DNA of 64,000 nt from contig NC_052477.1 of the NCBI RefSeq assembly GCF_009730915.1, positions 28,778,420 to 28,842,419 of the forward strand. The letters are read 5' to 3'. This document shows, piece by piece, positions 1 through 12,055 of this stretch (position 1 is its first letter; each line of letters opens with the position of its first letter). Origin of the DNA: Dioscorea cayenensis subsp. rotundata (lineage: Eukaryota; Streptophyta; Magnoliopsida; Dioscoreales; Dioscoreaceae). The notes under the pieces were generated by a model. The model was not told the origin of the DNA. It worked only from the letters and a program-made list of their open reading frames with translations, and ran no database searches. The position numbers and the translations under genes are program-made.

Positions 1-205
1 TTACTATCAAATCAAGAACTATTCCTGCAAGAGCATCAACTGGGTATCAACATGCTATTCCTTTCATATGGCCACTTCTTGGTAAATATTCTTTATTCTT
101 ATTAATGTTTCTGAGCATCGTCATCTTCATATTAGAATCCTAGTTTTAGATGATCAACTGAACTTTGTGGAAGATGATTCAGTCAAGATTTATGACCTCT
201 TTTCT

Positions 206-237
<32 letters not shown>

Positions 238-746
238 AGCACGCTGTGTCATCCTCATATGTTTAGTGGAATCCAGGAAAAGATAAAGACTTAACTTTTC
301 TGAATTTTCTCTGTTTCCTTCTGCTTTATGACTTCTTGCCTGCTGTTTTAGTAAAAAGTTTAAACAATTATTTTATAATTCATTACTTCTCATTGAATAT
401 GTTTGCTATATTTATGTATATACATGTATAATGAATGGACTGGAAAGTGAAGTTTTTCCTCCATCCTGAATTTGAATTTGACTATCCTGATTTGGACTAA
501 ACCAGGATTGCTCTGTTAATGCATTTGAGTATTAATTTTTTAGAAAACCATCTTCTGTTTTATTAGCATATCTTGACACAAGTATCATGCATTTATTTGT
601 TAAACAAGGTTCTTGCAACTTTCTTGGTTTATACATGCAGACAACAAGCACAACACACCTGAAAACAAACCAAACAAGCTTGAAGACCGGAAAGTTCTGA
701 GGCCTTCTTTATTCTAGACACCACCAACAATAACCGAATTATTTAT
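1..746. other. Left-edge intergenic stretch with a possible partial exon
   Basis: No gene is recognised here. Positions 3-82 on the plus strand stay open in frame 3 and stop at a GTAAAT donor-like site (81-86), so this could be the tail of an exon of a gene that begins outside the window; the roughly 26 residues match nothing I can name. A (TA)n microsatellite lies at about 207-231. The rest is AT-rich and holds the 3' flank of the minus-strand gene that ends at 747. Confidence 0.3.
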
Positions 747-1227
747 TTATATGGCTAGCACAAGTCCTGGCATAGACTTGCCAGCAGTCTCCGGCAGGCG
801 GCTATTCCACACCGTAGTCTCACCGGAGGAGAACGCAACCCTTGTGACGGTAAGACAAGTGTTGAAGTACTCCCTGACTTGTGTGATTACCCCATTTTCA
901 GACACTGACCAGGCATGAACCCAGAATACAGAGCCAGAGTTATCACAACCCTCAACAAGAACAGTGTGATCGAATGGCTCGACAGAGAGTGGGATAAAGT
1001 CGAATGGCAAAGTGCGATGAGACTCCGGTCAGCAGTTTCATCATGTGTTGGAAACCTGGAGGTCCATGGAACCACCACTCTATATCAGGTGCCAGAAGCC
1101 GTTGCACTGCCTCGACGTCTCGTGCGTTCAAGGCTTCATAGAGCGCAAGCACCGTCCACCGGTTTCTTTCTTCTTTGGCTTCCTCCAGTCTCTCTTTTCT
1201 CAGGTTAGCCAGCTTCTGTTCTTTCAC
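747..1227 (-). pseudogene. Wound-induced protein 1-like (SnoaL-like fold), broken
   Basis: Two overlapping minus-strand reading frames together read as one wound-induced protein 1 (WUN1/SAG20-type) protein. The upstream frame (1227 to about 1010) holds TVLALYEALN and EWWFHGPPGFQHMMKLLTG; the downstream frame (about 1010-747) holds VEGCDNSGSVFWVHAWSV, ITQVREYFNT and the family's C-terminal GKSMPGLVLAI. These are hallmark segments of the plant family, a small NTF2/SnoaL-like fold linked to wounding and senescence; no catalytic role is established. The frames join only if one base near 1008-1016 is removed. In addition no ATG occurs in frame ahead of MMKLLTG: the minus strand between the TATA-like box (1315-1324) and 1210 contains no ATG at all, and the two ATGs further in are out of frame. 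An unseen upstream exon could supply a start, but the TATA box argues against it. I call it a pseudogene, or a gene with sequence errors. Confidence 0.75.
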
Positions 1228-1314
1228 TTTCTATGATGTATATGAATGTTTGATATAGGACAATGAAAGGAGAGTAAGAGGAGATGGAGGATAGGGAAGG
1301 AGAGAAAGAGAGGA

Positions 1315-1324
1315 GCTTAAATAG
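1315..1324 (-). promoter_or_regulatory. TATA-like box upstream of the WUN1-like gene
   Basis: Read on the minus strand this is CTCTATTTAAGCTC, a TATA-type box about 90-100 bases upstream of the first recognisable codons of the WUN1-like gene. Spacing would place transcription start near 1285-1290. It is a sequence-only call. Confidence 0.35.
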
Positions 1325-2537
1325 AGATATTTGGGGGTAGGTGGTGAGATTTTAGTGGGTACAATTGATGGTGTGTGTTTTGGATATTCGACCAATGAGG
1401 AAATTGATACGTCGGATTGGAAGACTGTTGTTTTTTTTTCTTTGATAAAATTTAATTATTTAAATAAATATTATTTGATGATCTGTTTTTGAAAGAATTA
1501 TTAATTATAAAACGTATGCATCAGTTTTTTTAAAAAAAAGGAATAAATTGAAGTTTAATAGACTCCACTTGAAGGTTTTCCCATCTGACTGATATATACA
1601 TATAGTTTTTATTTGCTAAAAATAAACTATAGAGAAAATTTTGATTAGATTTTCCACCAGCTTACAATTATATCATTTTCAATGAAAGTATGCCATTGGT
1701 TTTGTAGTGACAGTGCTGTGGTGACAAACTTTATATAAACTAATAAACTTTTAAAGAAAGTAATAAACATAGTTTTGCTCGTTCTAGTCTTTCTATGTTG
1801 TATTGTTTAGTAATTTTATGTTTGTCTGATTGTTCATGGTCACAGAACACACAGCCGATGTAAGTGCTTTGTTTGTCAACATGCATTATTGATTGATTAG
1901 GGATAAAAAGACAAGTTCCATAAAATAAATAATTATTATGATGAAGAAGAGGTTTTTCAAGTGTTCTTCAAGCTTACGCTTGATTAGCATTATATTATAC
2001 TCCAAATGAATCCTATAAAGTTAATCATTCATTGAAAGCTGTAGCCATAAGTGCACAGTTAGATGATATTGGCACCATTTTATCAATGATGTTGATTTAT
2101 GGAAGTGTGTGATATGATGTTATTTGATTGCCAAAAAAACATAGGTGAAAATTTCTTGCCTTTTTGCTTGCTCTTGTGGTTTGAAATACTTATGTGAGAT
2201 ATTTTTTTAATTTCAAGATGATGCTTAATTATCAGTGAATAGTTCATGATTTTATTTTCATTTTCATGAATAGAAAACAGCAGCTATCATCAGTGATGTG
2301 TTAAGCAGTAGTCCTTCTCTCCTGATAATTGGATTGTTAGAGTAAGATATTTTTTAAAGTTATGTGGTTAATTGGAATCGTTATTAGTGCCAAAATAGAG
2401 ATTAAGATAAGTTTATGAACTTATATGATTTAACCGAAGTCATTGTGAAAGGAACACCTGCCCAATTTTATAAGTGAGCATCGCACCACCGAAAGTTACC
2501 ATAATTGTAAAGCAGATGAGCATTTGCTAACAAAGTT
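1325..2537. other. Intergenic, no gene seen
   Basis: AT-rich DNA between the WUN1-like gene's promoter side and the 3' flank of PLAC8 copy A. No reading frame with family resemblance, no tRNA-like structure and no clear transposon ends were seen on either strand. Confidence 0.6.
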
Positions 2538-2836
2538 TAATGACTTATTATCTCATTAGTGGTTGTGAATAATGCAGTTAATTTAATGAGACTCAGCATC
2601 CACTATATTGCTGCAAATCTTAGGGGTGATACCAAACCAAGCAGATAATGTATTGATACATGAATCACAATAGAAGACAGCATATTTTTAATGATTAATT
2701 ATCTCATGAGTGGTTGTTAATAATGCAGTTAATTTAATGAAACTCATCATCCATTATTTTGCTGCAAATCTTAGGTGATACCAAACCAGATAGATGATGC
2801 ATTGATGCATGAATCACAATAGAAGATAACATATTT
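2538..2836. repeat. Two-copy tandem duplication, ~150 bp unit
   Basis: Units 2538-2688 and 2689-2836 share long runs such as AATAATGCAGTTAATTTAAT, GCTGCAAATCTTAGG, GATACCAAACCA and GAATCACAATAGAAGA, with scattered substitutions and a few small indels. The duplication sits just downstream of the PLAC8-A stop codon, so part may be transcribed in its 3' UTR. Confidence 0.85.
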
Positions 2837-2936
2837 ACATTTCCATACTCGCTTACAAAATTCTGTATTATTAATCACATACGTAAAAACCAGAGTTAAC
2901 AAAATCATGCAGAAGTACCCATTAAAATCTTCACTG

Positions 2937-4581
2937 CTAATTCTGTTGCATGTTGATTAGATTCGGAAGAGGAGGCTGCATTACATGAACATGACCATAT
3001 GTTGCTGCTCTCTCAAAGGAAAGAGGCAAAATTTGGTTGACACCATTGCTTGTTCCTAATTTAGGCGGACATGAATGGCTCCGAGGTGTGTATTCGGTGC
3101 CGATCGACATCTCTATGCCGCCTTCTCCGATCACCAGCCTCCCGTCTTCTGGATCAGTCACACGTCTATAAAAACTATCTTCCTCAATGTCGTAAAAATT
3201 CCCTGTCCTGACTTCCTGAGCCAAAGCGCATGACCAACAGAAGAACCATTTTGCACAATCAGTTGCAGATGGATAGCCACAACAGCATGGATTTCCCGGA
3301 AGCTTAAACTTTTTCCTCATCTGAATTCTCCAAAATCCTCCATACAACAAACCAAAGAAACAAAGTAGAATGCCGATTATCCCCATAGCGTACCTTACAG
3401 TATCATCATCGATACTTAAAGCCGTTGCACTGAAGACCAAGAATGGAGCAATGCAGAATAGCATGAATGTGATTACGTGAAGATACATGTTACCGAAGCC
3501 AAGCCTTTCGACGTTCCAACCAAATACACAGAACATGCAGAAAAAGGATAGGCAGGCAACAGTCACGTCATCACAACAATGGAAGAGGCCTCCGATCCAC
3601 TGTGGGCTTGTGACGACAACTCCCTGATTATACAATCTCAGCTCTGTGTCTGCTGCTAATTGAATGGCAGCTTCTTCACCCTGTACTTCTTCATCATTTG
3701 TTTCGGATTCGTATCGCCTGCCTAAAGGACTCTTAACTGTCCAAACAGCAGCTATAATTGGAGCTCCAATTCCGACACCGATGGCTGTGTTTACCGCCCA
3801 GTCTGGTCGGGCTTTTCTTGAGTATCCCCAGTAGAGACCACAGAGCACATACTGAGACACAAAAGTGATCTGCAGTAAAACCACAACAAACAGCAAATGA
3901 GCTCTTTCATGAGGCTTGGGAGTAGTATCTTTGCAGTATGTCTTCCTTAATTCCAACTTATCTTCAGGTCTCCATCGATTCACAATAACCAAGTGATGGA
4001 ATAATTTCGGCTGCTGATAAACACACATTATCATGAAGAGTGCATTGAGTATTTGATTGAGTACTTCTTCCCAATTTTTTCGTCGATCTTCACCATCCGG
4101 AAAAACTCCAAGCATGACAAGTCCGAGAACAATGAGGCCAATTATCACTAAAACTAACCAAATGAACATAGCTATGTTGCTTGGGATCTTTTATCCATTT
4201 CTTGAATGATTTCATCATCGAACTCCAGTTTATCTTCCTGACAAAAGGCACACGAAATCTCCGGCTTCTTTGTTGTTGTTGTTGTTGTTGCGCCACCATC
4301 TCTGTTGTCTCAGTTTGTTCTTGATCACCTGCAGGCTCATTGCCGTGGCCGGCATTGCGATGAAAGAATGATTTAATGAACCAATCTCTGGATGGGGTCG
4401 CTCTCAAGAAGTCAAAAAACCGTTTTTCTTGTCGACTCTGATCGATAAGTCCTCGTTCAACTGCTGGCAGGTAGATCGGTATGAAATCTCCCAGCTTTCT
4501 TTTAACTCCATTTGTGTTCAATTCAATGTCTTGTTCTTCTTGTATTTCATGTTTATATGATCCATTTCCATTCATCATCAT
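2937..4581 (-). CDS. PLAC8/DUF2985 membrane protein, copy A, one-base frameshift
   Basis: Two minus-strand frames, 4581 to about 4180 (N-terminal, starting MMMNGNGSYK) and about 4180 to 2937 (C-terminal), align end to end with copies B and C. The N-terminal part has the basic KINWSSMMKSFKKWIKDP stretch; the C-terminal part has about six hydrophobic segments (first FIWLVLVIIGLIVLGLVMLG), the conserved LGFGNMYLHVITF block, and the PLAC8 signature GNPCCCGYPSATDC followed by CWSCALAQEVRT. Plant members are multi-pass membrane proteins of unknown biochemical role. Copies B and C read K(N)PxNIALF(I/V)W across this point, whereas A carries one extra base in CCCAAGC (4180-4185), which shifts the frame just before the first membrane segment. 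A (TTG)n run at 4270-4287 encodes eight glutamines. If the extra base is real, only a soluble 163-residue fragment would be made. Family assignment is secure; integrity is not. Confidence 0.85.
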
Positions 4582-4810
4582 TATCTTATGTTTTTATCTG
4601 AATTTGTTTGACAGATTTGGAATTGCCTGCAAGAACTCAATCTTAGAATTCATTAATGAAACATTAATAATCTAGTTTAACTAATAAATAACTAAAGCAT
4701 CTTATTCAACTCAGCATTTCATTCAAAACAAGATATTCTAATTAAAATTCTCTTTTTTAATTGTCAATATCTTTGATGGATGAAAACTGGTTAAACATCA
4801 CATTCTGCTT

Positions 4811-4930
4811 TTTTTTTTTTAAGAAAAGTGGACAAATTATATTTTATTACAAAAAAGTACAGGAAACTGGGAGGATTACAACATGAAGAACGAGGGGAAG
4901 GAGAAGAAACAGGACGGTCACCAAAAGTAG
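4811..4930 (-). mobile_element. Short retroposon 3' end (LINE-type tail)
   Basis: Read on the minus strand this ends in TTTTTTGTAATAAAATATAA, then a TTTGTCCACTTTTCTT box and an A-run. The same layout (AATAAA-like core, a GTTTAT(T/C)CACTTT-like box, then A-rich tail) closes the LINE at 32347 and its relative at 41375, so this is probably a strongly 5'-truncated copy. Confidence 0.4.
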
Positions 4931-5332
4931 ACCTGTCCTACCGATGCTTATTTTTGTTGCTATGTTTTTGGTCAAATATGATGAAAAATGTGATTGGTGT
5001 GCCAATAATATATATATTTTTTTTTTGGAATAATGATTTAGAAGAAAGTAATAATATGTACATAATTCTTAATTCTATATCCTTTCAATCTATACCATAT
5101 TTGAGTGATTAAACAACACCTAATTATAATTTCTGATTTTTTTTTTAAACTGTAAAATAGCAAAAAAAAATTTAGCTGGTCTCTTTGCATGAAGAACTTA
5201 AAAACACAAAACTAATAGAACATCAAGAACAACAAACATAAGATAACATCAAAAAAATCATGATGAACCAGCAACAACACTGAAAAGAAATTGTTTTATA
5301 AACTCATAAGAAAAGAACATCAAAATCATCAT

Positions 5333-5363
<31 letters not shown>

Positions 5364-5379
5364 AAAAGATAAATACCTC

Positions 5380-5567
5380 TGAATAAGAGAGAATTTAAAG
5401 ATGCTTGAACTGAGAGCTCATCTCCATGATACTTGATTGAAAATGGAAACTTAGTGCTCTTCTTTGATCTTTTATTTATATGAAGAAGTTGCACACAGAG
5501 ACAAAATAGTGAACAAAGATCAAAGAAGAAAAAAAAAAAAAAAGTATTAGTTTTCAATTCATTCTCA

Positions 5568-5602
<35 letters not shown>

Positions 5603-5660
5603 CTTTCTTGGTTCATATATCTTTCTTGTTGTCCTTTTGGTGGGTGGTTGTTTGGTCATT
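5380..5660 (-). promoter_or_regulatory. Likely 5' non-coding exon and proximal promoter of PLAC8-A
   Basis: On the minus strand a TTCAGAG|GTATTTATC donor-like site lies at about 5379, and an acceptor-like TTCTTGCAG lies about 50 bases upstream of the PLAC8-A start (near 4629). This would make an intron of about 750 bases in the 5' UTR, as copy C also appears to have. A (TC)n run at 5570-5599 (GA repeat on the coding strand) lies upstream, a common feature of plant core promoters. No transcript evidence is available, so this is inferred from splice-like sites only. Confidence 0.35.
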
Positions 5661-6514
5661 TGGGTTAAACTATTTGTATCTTCATGTTTATATATAAATA
5701 TATATATATGTATATATTTGAAAAAAAAAAAAGTCTAGAATGAGAATGAAGACCATTAATTGCAAGTAAAGAGGTTTTGGAGAAAAAGGCTTGTAAATGA
5801 TCATTTAGTTAGGAACGGTCATCTCCCGCCACCTTGAACGCACGCCATGGATTGCCTTCTTAAGTACTAGAATTACCAAAATGCCCATCTTTTCAGACAA
5901 GCTCTGTTCTTACATTGACTATCCTTGAGTTTTTTTTTTTTTTCTAGAGCTTGATTGAGGTGTGTGTGTTAATATGTATTCATAGGGTTGACTTTTATAT
6001 CAATGTATATACTTGAAAAAAGAAAAGATAAAATAAGATGTATTAAGGGGGAAAAAAAAGAATTAAGAGGAGCTGATCCTCCTGGTTATCCTTGTTATCT
6101 CTTTTTCAATAAATCGTTATTTATCTATTTTAAAAAAAAAATTTCAGAAGGGCCAAAATAATCACCAAGAGTGGCATGAGGAAGTATGGTAAATATAAAA
6201 AAAAAAACATTTGACATTTAAAAAGTGTTTTAGTTTGGATTTAAAAATAATAATAATAATTCAAGAATATATTTTTCATGTTCTTATTTTTTTTGTTTAA
6301 AGTATATTTATGCATTTTTTTTTTTATTATAGATGAAAATTAGAGGTAAACTTCAGTATGGCAAAGTGTCTAGATATCCTGGATCACATGCTATGTGACC
6401 AAGTATTTAAGATATCCCGGACCCGGATCACATGCTTTGTGACTTCTAATTTTAAATGATGGTTTGATAACGTACACAATCACATAAAAAATGCTTCTCA
6501 AATAATCAATTTTC

Positions 6515-6556
<42 letters not shown>

Positions 6557-6972
6557 CATTTTTCATCTAGATGATGGACTTCAATATCAAAGTTCGGATG
6601 ACCTACTAAAGCTCCTTAATAATTGTTTATGTAATAGATAAAAGAAGTGATTGTCAATTGTTTTCTTTTAATTTACTTGGAAACCAACATAATAATAATA
6701 ATCCTCCTCAGCCTCCTCCTACACATGTTTTTAGAATTACTATATTTTAAGAATGTTTGATGATAGTCATTAGATCATCATCTAACAGTTATTATTTATA
6801 TAAGAAAATTATATAAAATTACTATTGTTTATTGTATATGATTATTGTTCGATATTATTTAACACTATTTGATATTGTGTATGGAATGATGGTAGCTATT
6901 GGATGCAAATCCAATAGCATTATGGGGCATTCTTACATTTCAAACCTAAAAATGTACCCTAAAAGATATGCC

Positions 6973-7017
<45 letters not shown>

Positions 7018-7379
7018 CATCTTTCACCAACATATATTACTAACCTTTGATAGTCAAATTTTTTTTTATTTAAAATATTTTGAAATTTTTGATAAACCAC
7101 AACTTCAAAGTAGAATTTAGTTTGATATATAATTATATAGTGCATTAATGATAAAAAGGAAAAAGAAATTTTAGATTTCAATTTTGAAATAAAAAGTGAT
7201 TCTCATTAATTTTATAATAATTTAATGCACAATATAATTTTTTAATTTAAAATTGTATTAATTACATCTTTAAGCTAGTACAAGTTTCACTTTAGTCTCT
7301 GAGTTATATAAATATAATAATTATGTCATAAAATAAATATAAAGTGAATTTTTCATATTTTATTTTCAGTCTGTTTGTT

Positions 7380-7490
7380 TTCTTTGTGAGGTTGTTTCTT
7401 CTTCTCTGAGTTTTCCTCTGTAAATTTTTTTTTTTTTTAATAAATTTGTGGTTTATTCACTTTACTTAAAAAAATAAAATAAAATAAAAA
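7380..7490 (+). mobile_element. Short retroposon 3' end (LINE-type tail)
   Basis: The plus strand runs through a T-rich stretch and TAATAAATTTGTGGTTTAT, then TCACTTTACTT and an A-rich tail of AAATA/AAAT units. This matches the terminal layout of the two larger LINE-like elements in the window (GGTTTATTCACTTTTTCAAA at about 41341-41360). Confidence 0.45.
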
Positions 7491-8269
7491 GTTTTCATGA
7501 GAAAAATAAAATATTCAAATATAATTTATAAAACCAATAACATTTAATAAATTCGATTCACTTGCTCCAAGCCTATACTTGTCAAGAAGGGTAGCTACCT
7601 AATTGTCCATTCTAATTACAATATTAAAATGAAGTGATGATAATTTAAAAAAATTAATGGTCATTATCTAATATTTGATAAAAATGATTGTTTTTCTCTT
7701 GAATCCCAAATTGATGGAAAGCATGAAATAGATGGTCAAACTAGAGCAATGAACACGCTAATTGGGTTTATGATGCCTCATTGATTGACCCTCAAATTTA
7801 TTTTTGACCATCTTGTTTAACTTTGATTATTTAATGGAGATCATCATACTTTTCCATTTTTTTATAATTATCAATATTTTTGACTTTATTTATATATGGC
7901 CACTTGGATTTATAATATCGTATATATTACGTTATCATGTTGCATGTGGTTTTTAAGAAATTATATATACATAATATATTTGCAAATATCTATTTATTAT
8001 CTCTAGTTTGTATAAAAGAATTAAAAAAATAAATAATTTTTTTTAAATATATTAAGAGATATATCTAAAAATTTAAGTTTCGGAAACTTTTTTTCCCTTG
8101 TATTTATATGTTCTACCTTGAAGTTTTTTATTTTTAAAGAAATATGTACAATCTTTGGATTCAAAATCCTCAACTTCTTCAAAGTCCTCAACTTCTGATT
8201 AGTTAGAAAAATAAAATACTAATTTTTTTATTGTAATAATGTTCTAATCATCTTCGTGGTTATATATTT

Positions 8270-8340
8270 TTTTAATAAAAAAATAAATAAATCACAATTT
8301 ATTAACCAAAAATCGAAGACAAACTTAAAAACCACAACTA
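8270..8340 (-). mobile_element. Short retroposon 3' end, diverged
   Basis: On the minus strand: TTAATAAATTGTGATTTATT followed by TATTTTTTTATTAAAAAAAT. It follows the same tail pattern as the other small retroposon ends here but is more diverged, so the call is tentative. Confidence 0.3.
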
Positions 8341-9144
8341 TTTTTACTATATGTTCTTTCACAATTTATGCACTTGTGTTGATATTTATTCTTAATATAT
8401 TTTGAGTAATTTATCTTTTTTTTTTAAATATTAACATTCATTATTGTCAAAAGAAATAAATAAATAATATTTTTCCAAGTTATTTTCCTCAAGTGTCCAA
8501 GTAAACTTGAATAAATTTCATAGCAAAGACATGTAAATATATTTCCAATCCGAAGTTGTGCAATAATTATCTTGTGACCAAAGTGATTAGGTTCAAGTTT
8601 CAAGAAGACCTTCTAGAAATACTTAAGAGCACAATTTACGCTTGAAAATTTTTTATATTTAAAGATAGAAATTTTGTAGAAAAAATGAGATCAAATGTAG
8701 ATATAGTTGCCATTTTAATCTCATTATTATTCATAGAATTTCATGCACAATGATTCTCTACAAAGTCTTCACAGTCTCTAGAATTATTAACATGATATAT
8801 ACGCTTTCAATATTTTTCTTTTTCAATTGTTTTTAAATCATTGATCAAACTTGTACAAATTTGACCAGATTAGAAATTTTCCAAAGTTCAAATTATTTCT
8901 GCATTTTATATTTAAGTAATTTGTTTTTCCTCATTGCTGACGAAACTGCATTAATTTTTCCATTAAAGCAACAATGTCAAACTTTCATGGCTTCTCTAAA
9001 CTAATTAATCACGTTCATAAACATAGTTATAATATATGAAATCAAAATAAAAAAAATTTATATCAACAATTTATTATGAACAAACACACAAAATCAGAAA
9101 TCTTGCCTTTGATATTTTACTGAAGAATAATTACTAACAGTAAT

Positions 9145-10791
9145 TCACAAAGTATCTGTTTTGTCTGTTGCTTCTTTTTGTATCAATTGTGAATCATGAA
9201 CAATTTCATTTGTTTCTTGTAACTGCATTGAAGGTTGAGTTGGCGGTGCCATTGGATCACTGAGAGGTAATTCACAGGACTCTTCTGATTCACTTGAAGA
9301 TGAAGGATTTAATGGTTGCAGAATAGAATCGAATTCTTCGTCGTCATCACTATCGGTATTACCAATATTATCATCGATGATATCGATAAATTCCTTCCTG
9401 TAAAGATTGCCATCTTCAATGTCATACAAATTTGCTGTTCTTACTTCTTGAGCCAATGAACAAGACCAACAAAACATCCATTGAAGGTAGTCGGTAAGAG
9501 ATTCGGAGCCACAGCAGTGAGTGTTACCCGGAAGCTTAAACCTTTTCCGCATTTCGATCCTCCAGTAGCCACCGTAGAGCAAACCAAACACGGAAATGAC
9601 TCTTCCGGTGATGCCAACGACATCAGCGATAACGTCATTGTGAATATTCAACGCCGAGACGTTGAAAATGAAGAAAGGGGCAATGCAGAGAAGGAGGAAA
9701 AGTACCATATGAACATACATGTTTCCAAATCCAAGTCTCTCCATGTTCCATCCCAAAACACAGCATGTGCAGAAGAATGACAGAGAGCAAGCGGTAACAT
9801 CGTCGCCACAATCAAACAGTCCTCCTGCCCATTCTGGTCTGCTTGCTTCCGCTTTCCTACTATACAATTTTAATCCGGTTTTATTCAATTGCTTCGTGGA
9901 AGATTCCTCTTCATTGGAATCATTCGAATTGGACTCGTACTCTTTTCCAAGAGGACTGTAAACAGTGTAAATTCCGGCAATAACTGGTGTTGCTGTGCCT
10001 AATATGACTAACAGAGTTTCAGGAATCTCCGGCCGATCACTGTTTCTGTATTCCCAGTAGAGAGCACACAAGAAATACTGTGAAAAACAAGCGATGTTAA
10101 GGAGGACAACAACAACCGTCATATGAGCCCATTCGTGAGGCCGGTAAGCTCCATTCTTGCAGTAAATCTTTCTAAGTTCAGTTATATCTTCCGATCTCCA
10201 TCGGCAAAGTAAAACCATGTGGTGAAATAGATTTGGGTGCTGATACAAACTCATTAGAGTGAAGAGAGCATTGAGGACTTGGTTGTTGATCTCAATCCAG
10301 TAGTTTTGCAAGGCTTGTGATGGAAATGCTTGGTCTAATAAGCCGAGAAGGAGTAGTGCAAGCATTACAAGGGAAACTGCGACACAGATTAACCAGATAA
10401 ATAGAGCAATGTTCATTGGATTCTTCATCCAGTCCTTGAGAACATTTAAAGTTGTAGACCAGTTGATTTTCCTTATGAATTGGACGTGAAACCGGCGAGC
10501 ACCAGCAGGAGTCGGGACTGAGAGGGAGACCTCTTCGTGTTCTTTTACAGCTTCCCGACATGCGGTGAAAGGTGATGAGAACTTGAATTTCTTGAGCCAT
10601 GCTCGAGAAGGTCGAGCTTTCAATATATCAAGTAGTCTCCTTCTCTTGCTTCTGTGATCTGAATCTTTTGTTTTAATCGAAGGAACACGGATCAAAACAT
10701 ATTCTGTAAGTTTTGGAGTGCTTGCATCTAAAATCTGTTGATCTTCACCATTTGCTTCTTCAATGCAATCATCAACCTCATTTGAAACCAT
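9145..10791 (-). CDS. PLAC8/DUF2985 membrane protein, copy B (intact)
   Basis: An uninterrupted 548-residue frame starting MVSNEVDDCIEE. Residues 1-110 are polar with a basic patch (KTKDSDHRSKRRRLLDILKA). The juxtamembrane FIRKINWSTTLNVLKDWMKN leads into a first membrane segment (ALFIWLICVAVSLVMLALLL), then about five more hydrophobic segments, including one after CRWRSEDITELRKIYCKNG and the block GFGNMYVHMVLFLLLCIAPF. The Cys-rich PLAC8 signature GNTHCCGSESLTDYLQWMFC is followed by CSLAQEVRT near residues 430-465. The C-terminal tail is acidic and serine rich (DSDDDEEFDS). Function in plants is unknown; related PLAC8 proteins act in organ-size or metal/calcium handling, but that should not be transferred to this DUF2985 branch. 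It sits head to tail between copies A and C. Confidence 0.92.
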   Translation of the reverse strand: MVSNEVDDCIEEANGEDQQILDASTPKLTEYVLIRVPSIKTKDSDHRSKRRRLLDILKARPSRAWLKKFKFSSPFTACREAVKEHEEVSLSVPTPAGARRFHVQFIRKINWSTTLNVLKDWMKNPMNIALFIWLICVAVSLVMLALLLLGLLDQAFPSQALQNYWIEINNQVLNALFTLMSLYQHPNLFHHMVLLCRWRSEDITELRKIYCKNGAYRPHEWAHMTVVVVLLNIACFSQYFLCALYWEYRNSDRPEIPETLLVILGTATPVIAGIYTVYSPLGKEYESNSNDSNEEESSTKQLNKTGLKLYSRKAEASRPEWAGGLFDCGDDVTACSLSFFCTCCVLGWNMERLGFGNMYVHMVLFLLLCIAPFFIFNVSALNIHNDVIADVVGITGRVISVFGLLYGGYWRIEMRKRFKLPGNTHCCGSESLTDYLQWMFCWSCSLAQEVRTANLYDIEDGNLYRKEFIDIIDDNIGNTDSDDDEEFDSILQPLNPSSSSESEESCELPLSDPMAPPTQPSMQLQETNEIVHDSQLIQKEATDKTDTL

Positions 10792-12055
10792 TTGCGCAAT
10801 CCAACAAAATCGATTCCGAAATAAAACTCGAAGTTTATAACAAAGGATAAACCAGAAAGAAAGAATCAGTGTTACCTGAATGATGACGAGAAGTTCATTT
10901 TAATTTCAACAAGGCTTTGCAATTCCTCATCTTTGCTTCTGAGATCAATTAAATAAAATGTTTGATACTTTAAGTTTCTTTGAAGCCATTGATGAAGAAA
11001 AAACGCGCAAAAGACTCAGATTTTCTCAATTGTTTTTTCCCCCTTTTTTTTCCTTTAATGTAAAGAGAAAGAAAATGGCGGGTGGGGACCAACCACTTAC
11101 CGAACATTCAAAGCTGCTTTGACTAAACTAGCCTCCAAACCAGTGAAATGACAAGAATGACCTGCAACAAAGCAGAGGAGAAAAGATGTCAGAAAGTGAG
11201 AATGGATGGTCAAACAAGGAATTGCAAATCTAAAGTCAATTGGTGCAGTCTGTGGCCGAAGTTTATGCCAAGTATGTAGATATAAATATCGAATAAATTA
11301 AACAATAAATCTCACAACGCCAATTGGTTAAAGAATAACATCACAGCAATCCATTGTTGACTATGTAACAGCTTGAAGCATGGATTCACATGAATGGTAG
11401 CTCTCCTTTTGAAGGACTATACTTGCTTGACATGCAGAATTAAATCCACAATGTCTGCAAAGAAAAAATAAGATAAAATAATTCGCTTATATCAGTTATT
11501 GATCAACAAAAAATTCAAACAGATTTAAATTTGTTTCTTCTTTTTAGCAGGATAAGTCTTGATACAGATGTAATTCACATGTCTGATGAAATTGTCAATC
11601 CTTCCAAATTTCAACACCAAACTTCATTGAAAGAACAGTATGAAACAAATAACCATTCTCATTTAAAGCCAGTTCTTCAATACAACATGGTATCAATTTG
11701 GTGAAAAATATATCCCCTTTTTCAAACACCTATACTCATTTCCTAAGTGTCATGCAGAGCATAATCTTTATCTTTTTTGAACAGAGTAAGACGAGAAAGT
11801 TTTTATCAACATTCATTGCCATACAAAACCAATGAACTTAACAGAAACCATAAAGACAAGAACACAAACATTACTGAAATGCATGTCAGCTACAAGATCT
11901 TGTATTGACATAAAGATTAGATCTATGTAACCAGAAAACAATCAACAAAGCCCAGAAGATCATTCATCGAAAAACTGAATAAAGAATATGAATATATGTT
12001 AATCAGTAAAAATCTAAGAGACATTCATATGTAACCAGAAAACAATCTGCAAAAT
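10792..12055. other. Intergenic between PLAC8 copies B and C
   Basis: This holds the 5' flank of copy B and the 3' flank of copy C, both minus strand. A donor-like CATTCAG|GTAACACTG on the minus strand near 10875 might mark a 5' UTR exon of copy B, but the nearest plausible acceptor is too close, so I do not annotate an intron. No other gene or transposon end was seen. Confidence 0.5.

Larger units (their letters stand above)
5661..9144. other. AT-rich intergenic, retroposon tails and microsatellites
   Basis: No coding sequence is supported here. It contains (TA)n microsatellites at about 6521-6554 and 6978-7013, and two retroposon-like 3' tails listed separately (about 7380-7490 plus strand; about 8270-8340 minus strand). 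Short open frames in this stretch are low complexity and resemble no family. Confidence 0.6.

Noticed and set aside
1-82. Possible terminal part of an exon at the left edge
   Set aside because: Too short to identify, and only one splice-like border is visible; noted but not called a gene.
5258-5659. 133-residue minus-strand frame with RERERERER and poly-F
   Set aside because: Low complexity from a (TC)n and an A-run; better explained as the PLAC8-A leader and promoter.
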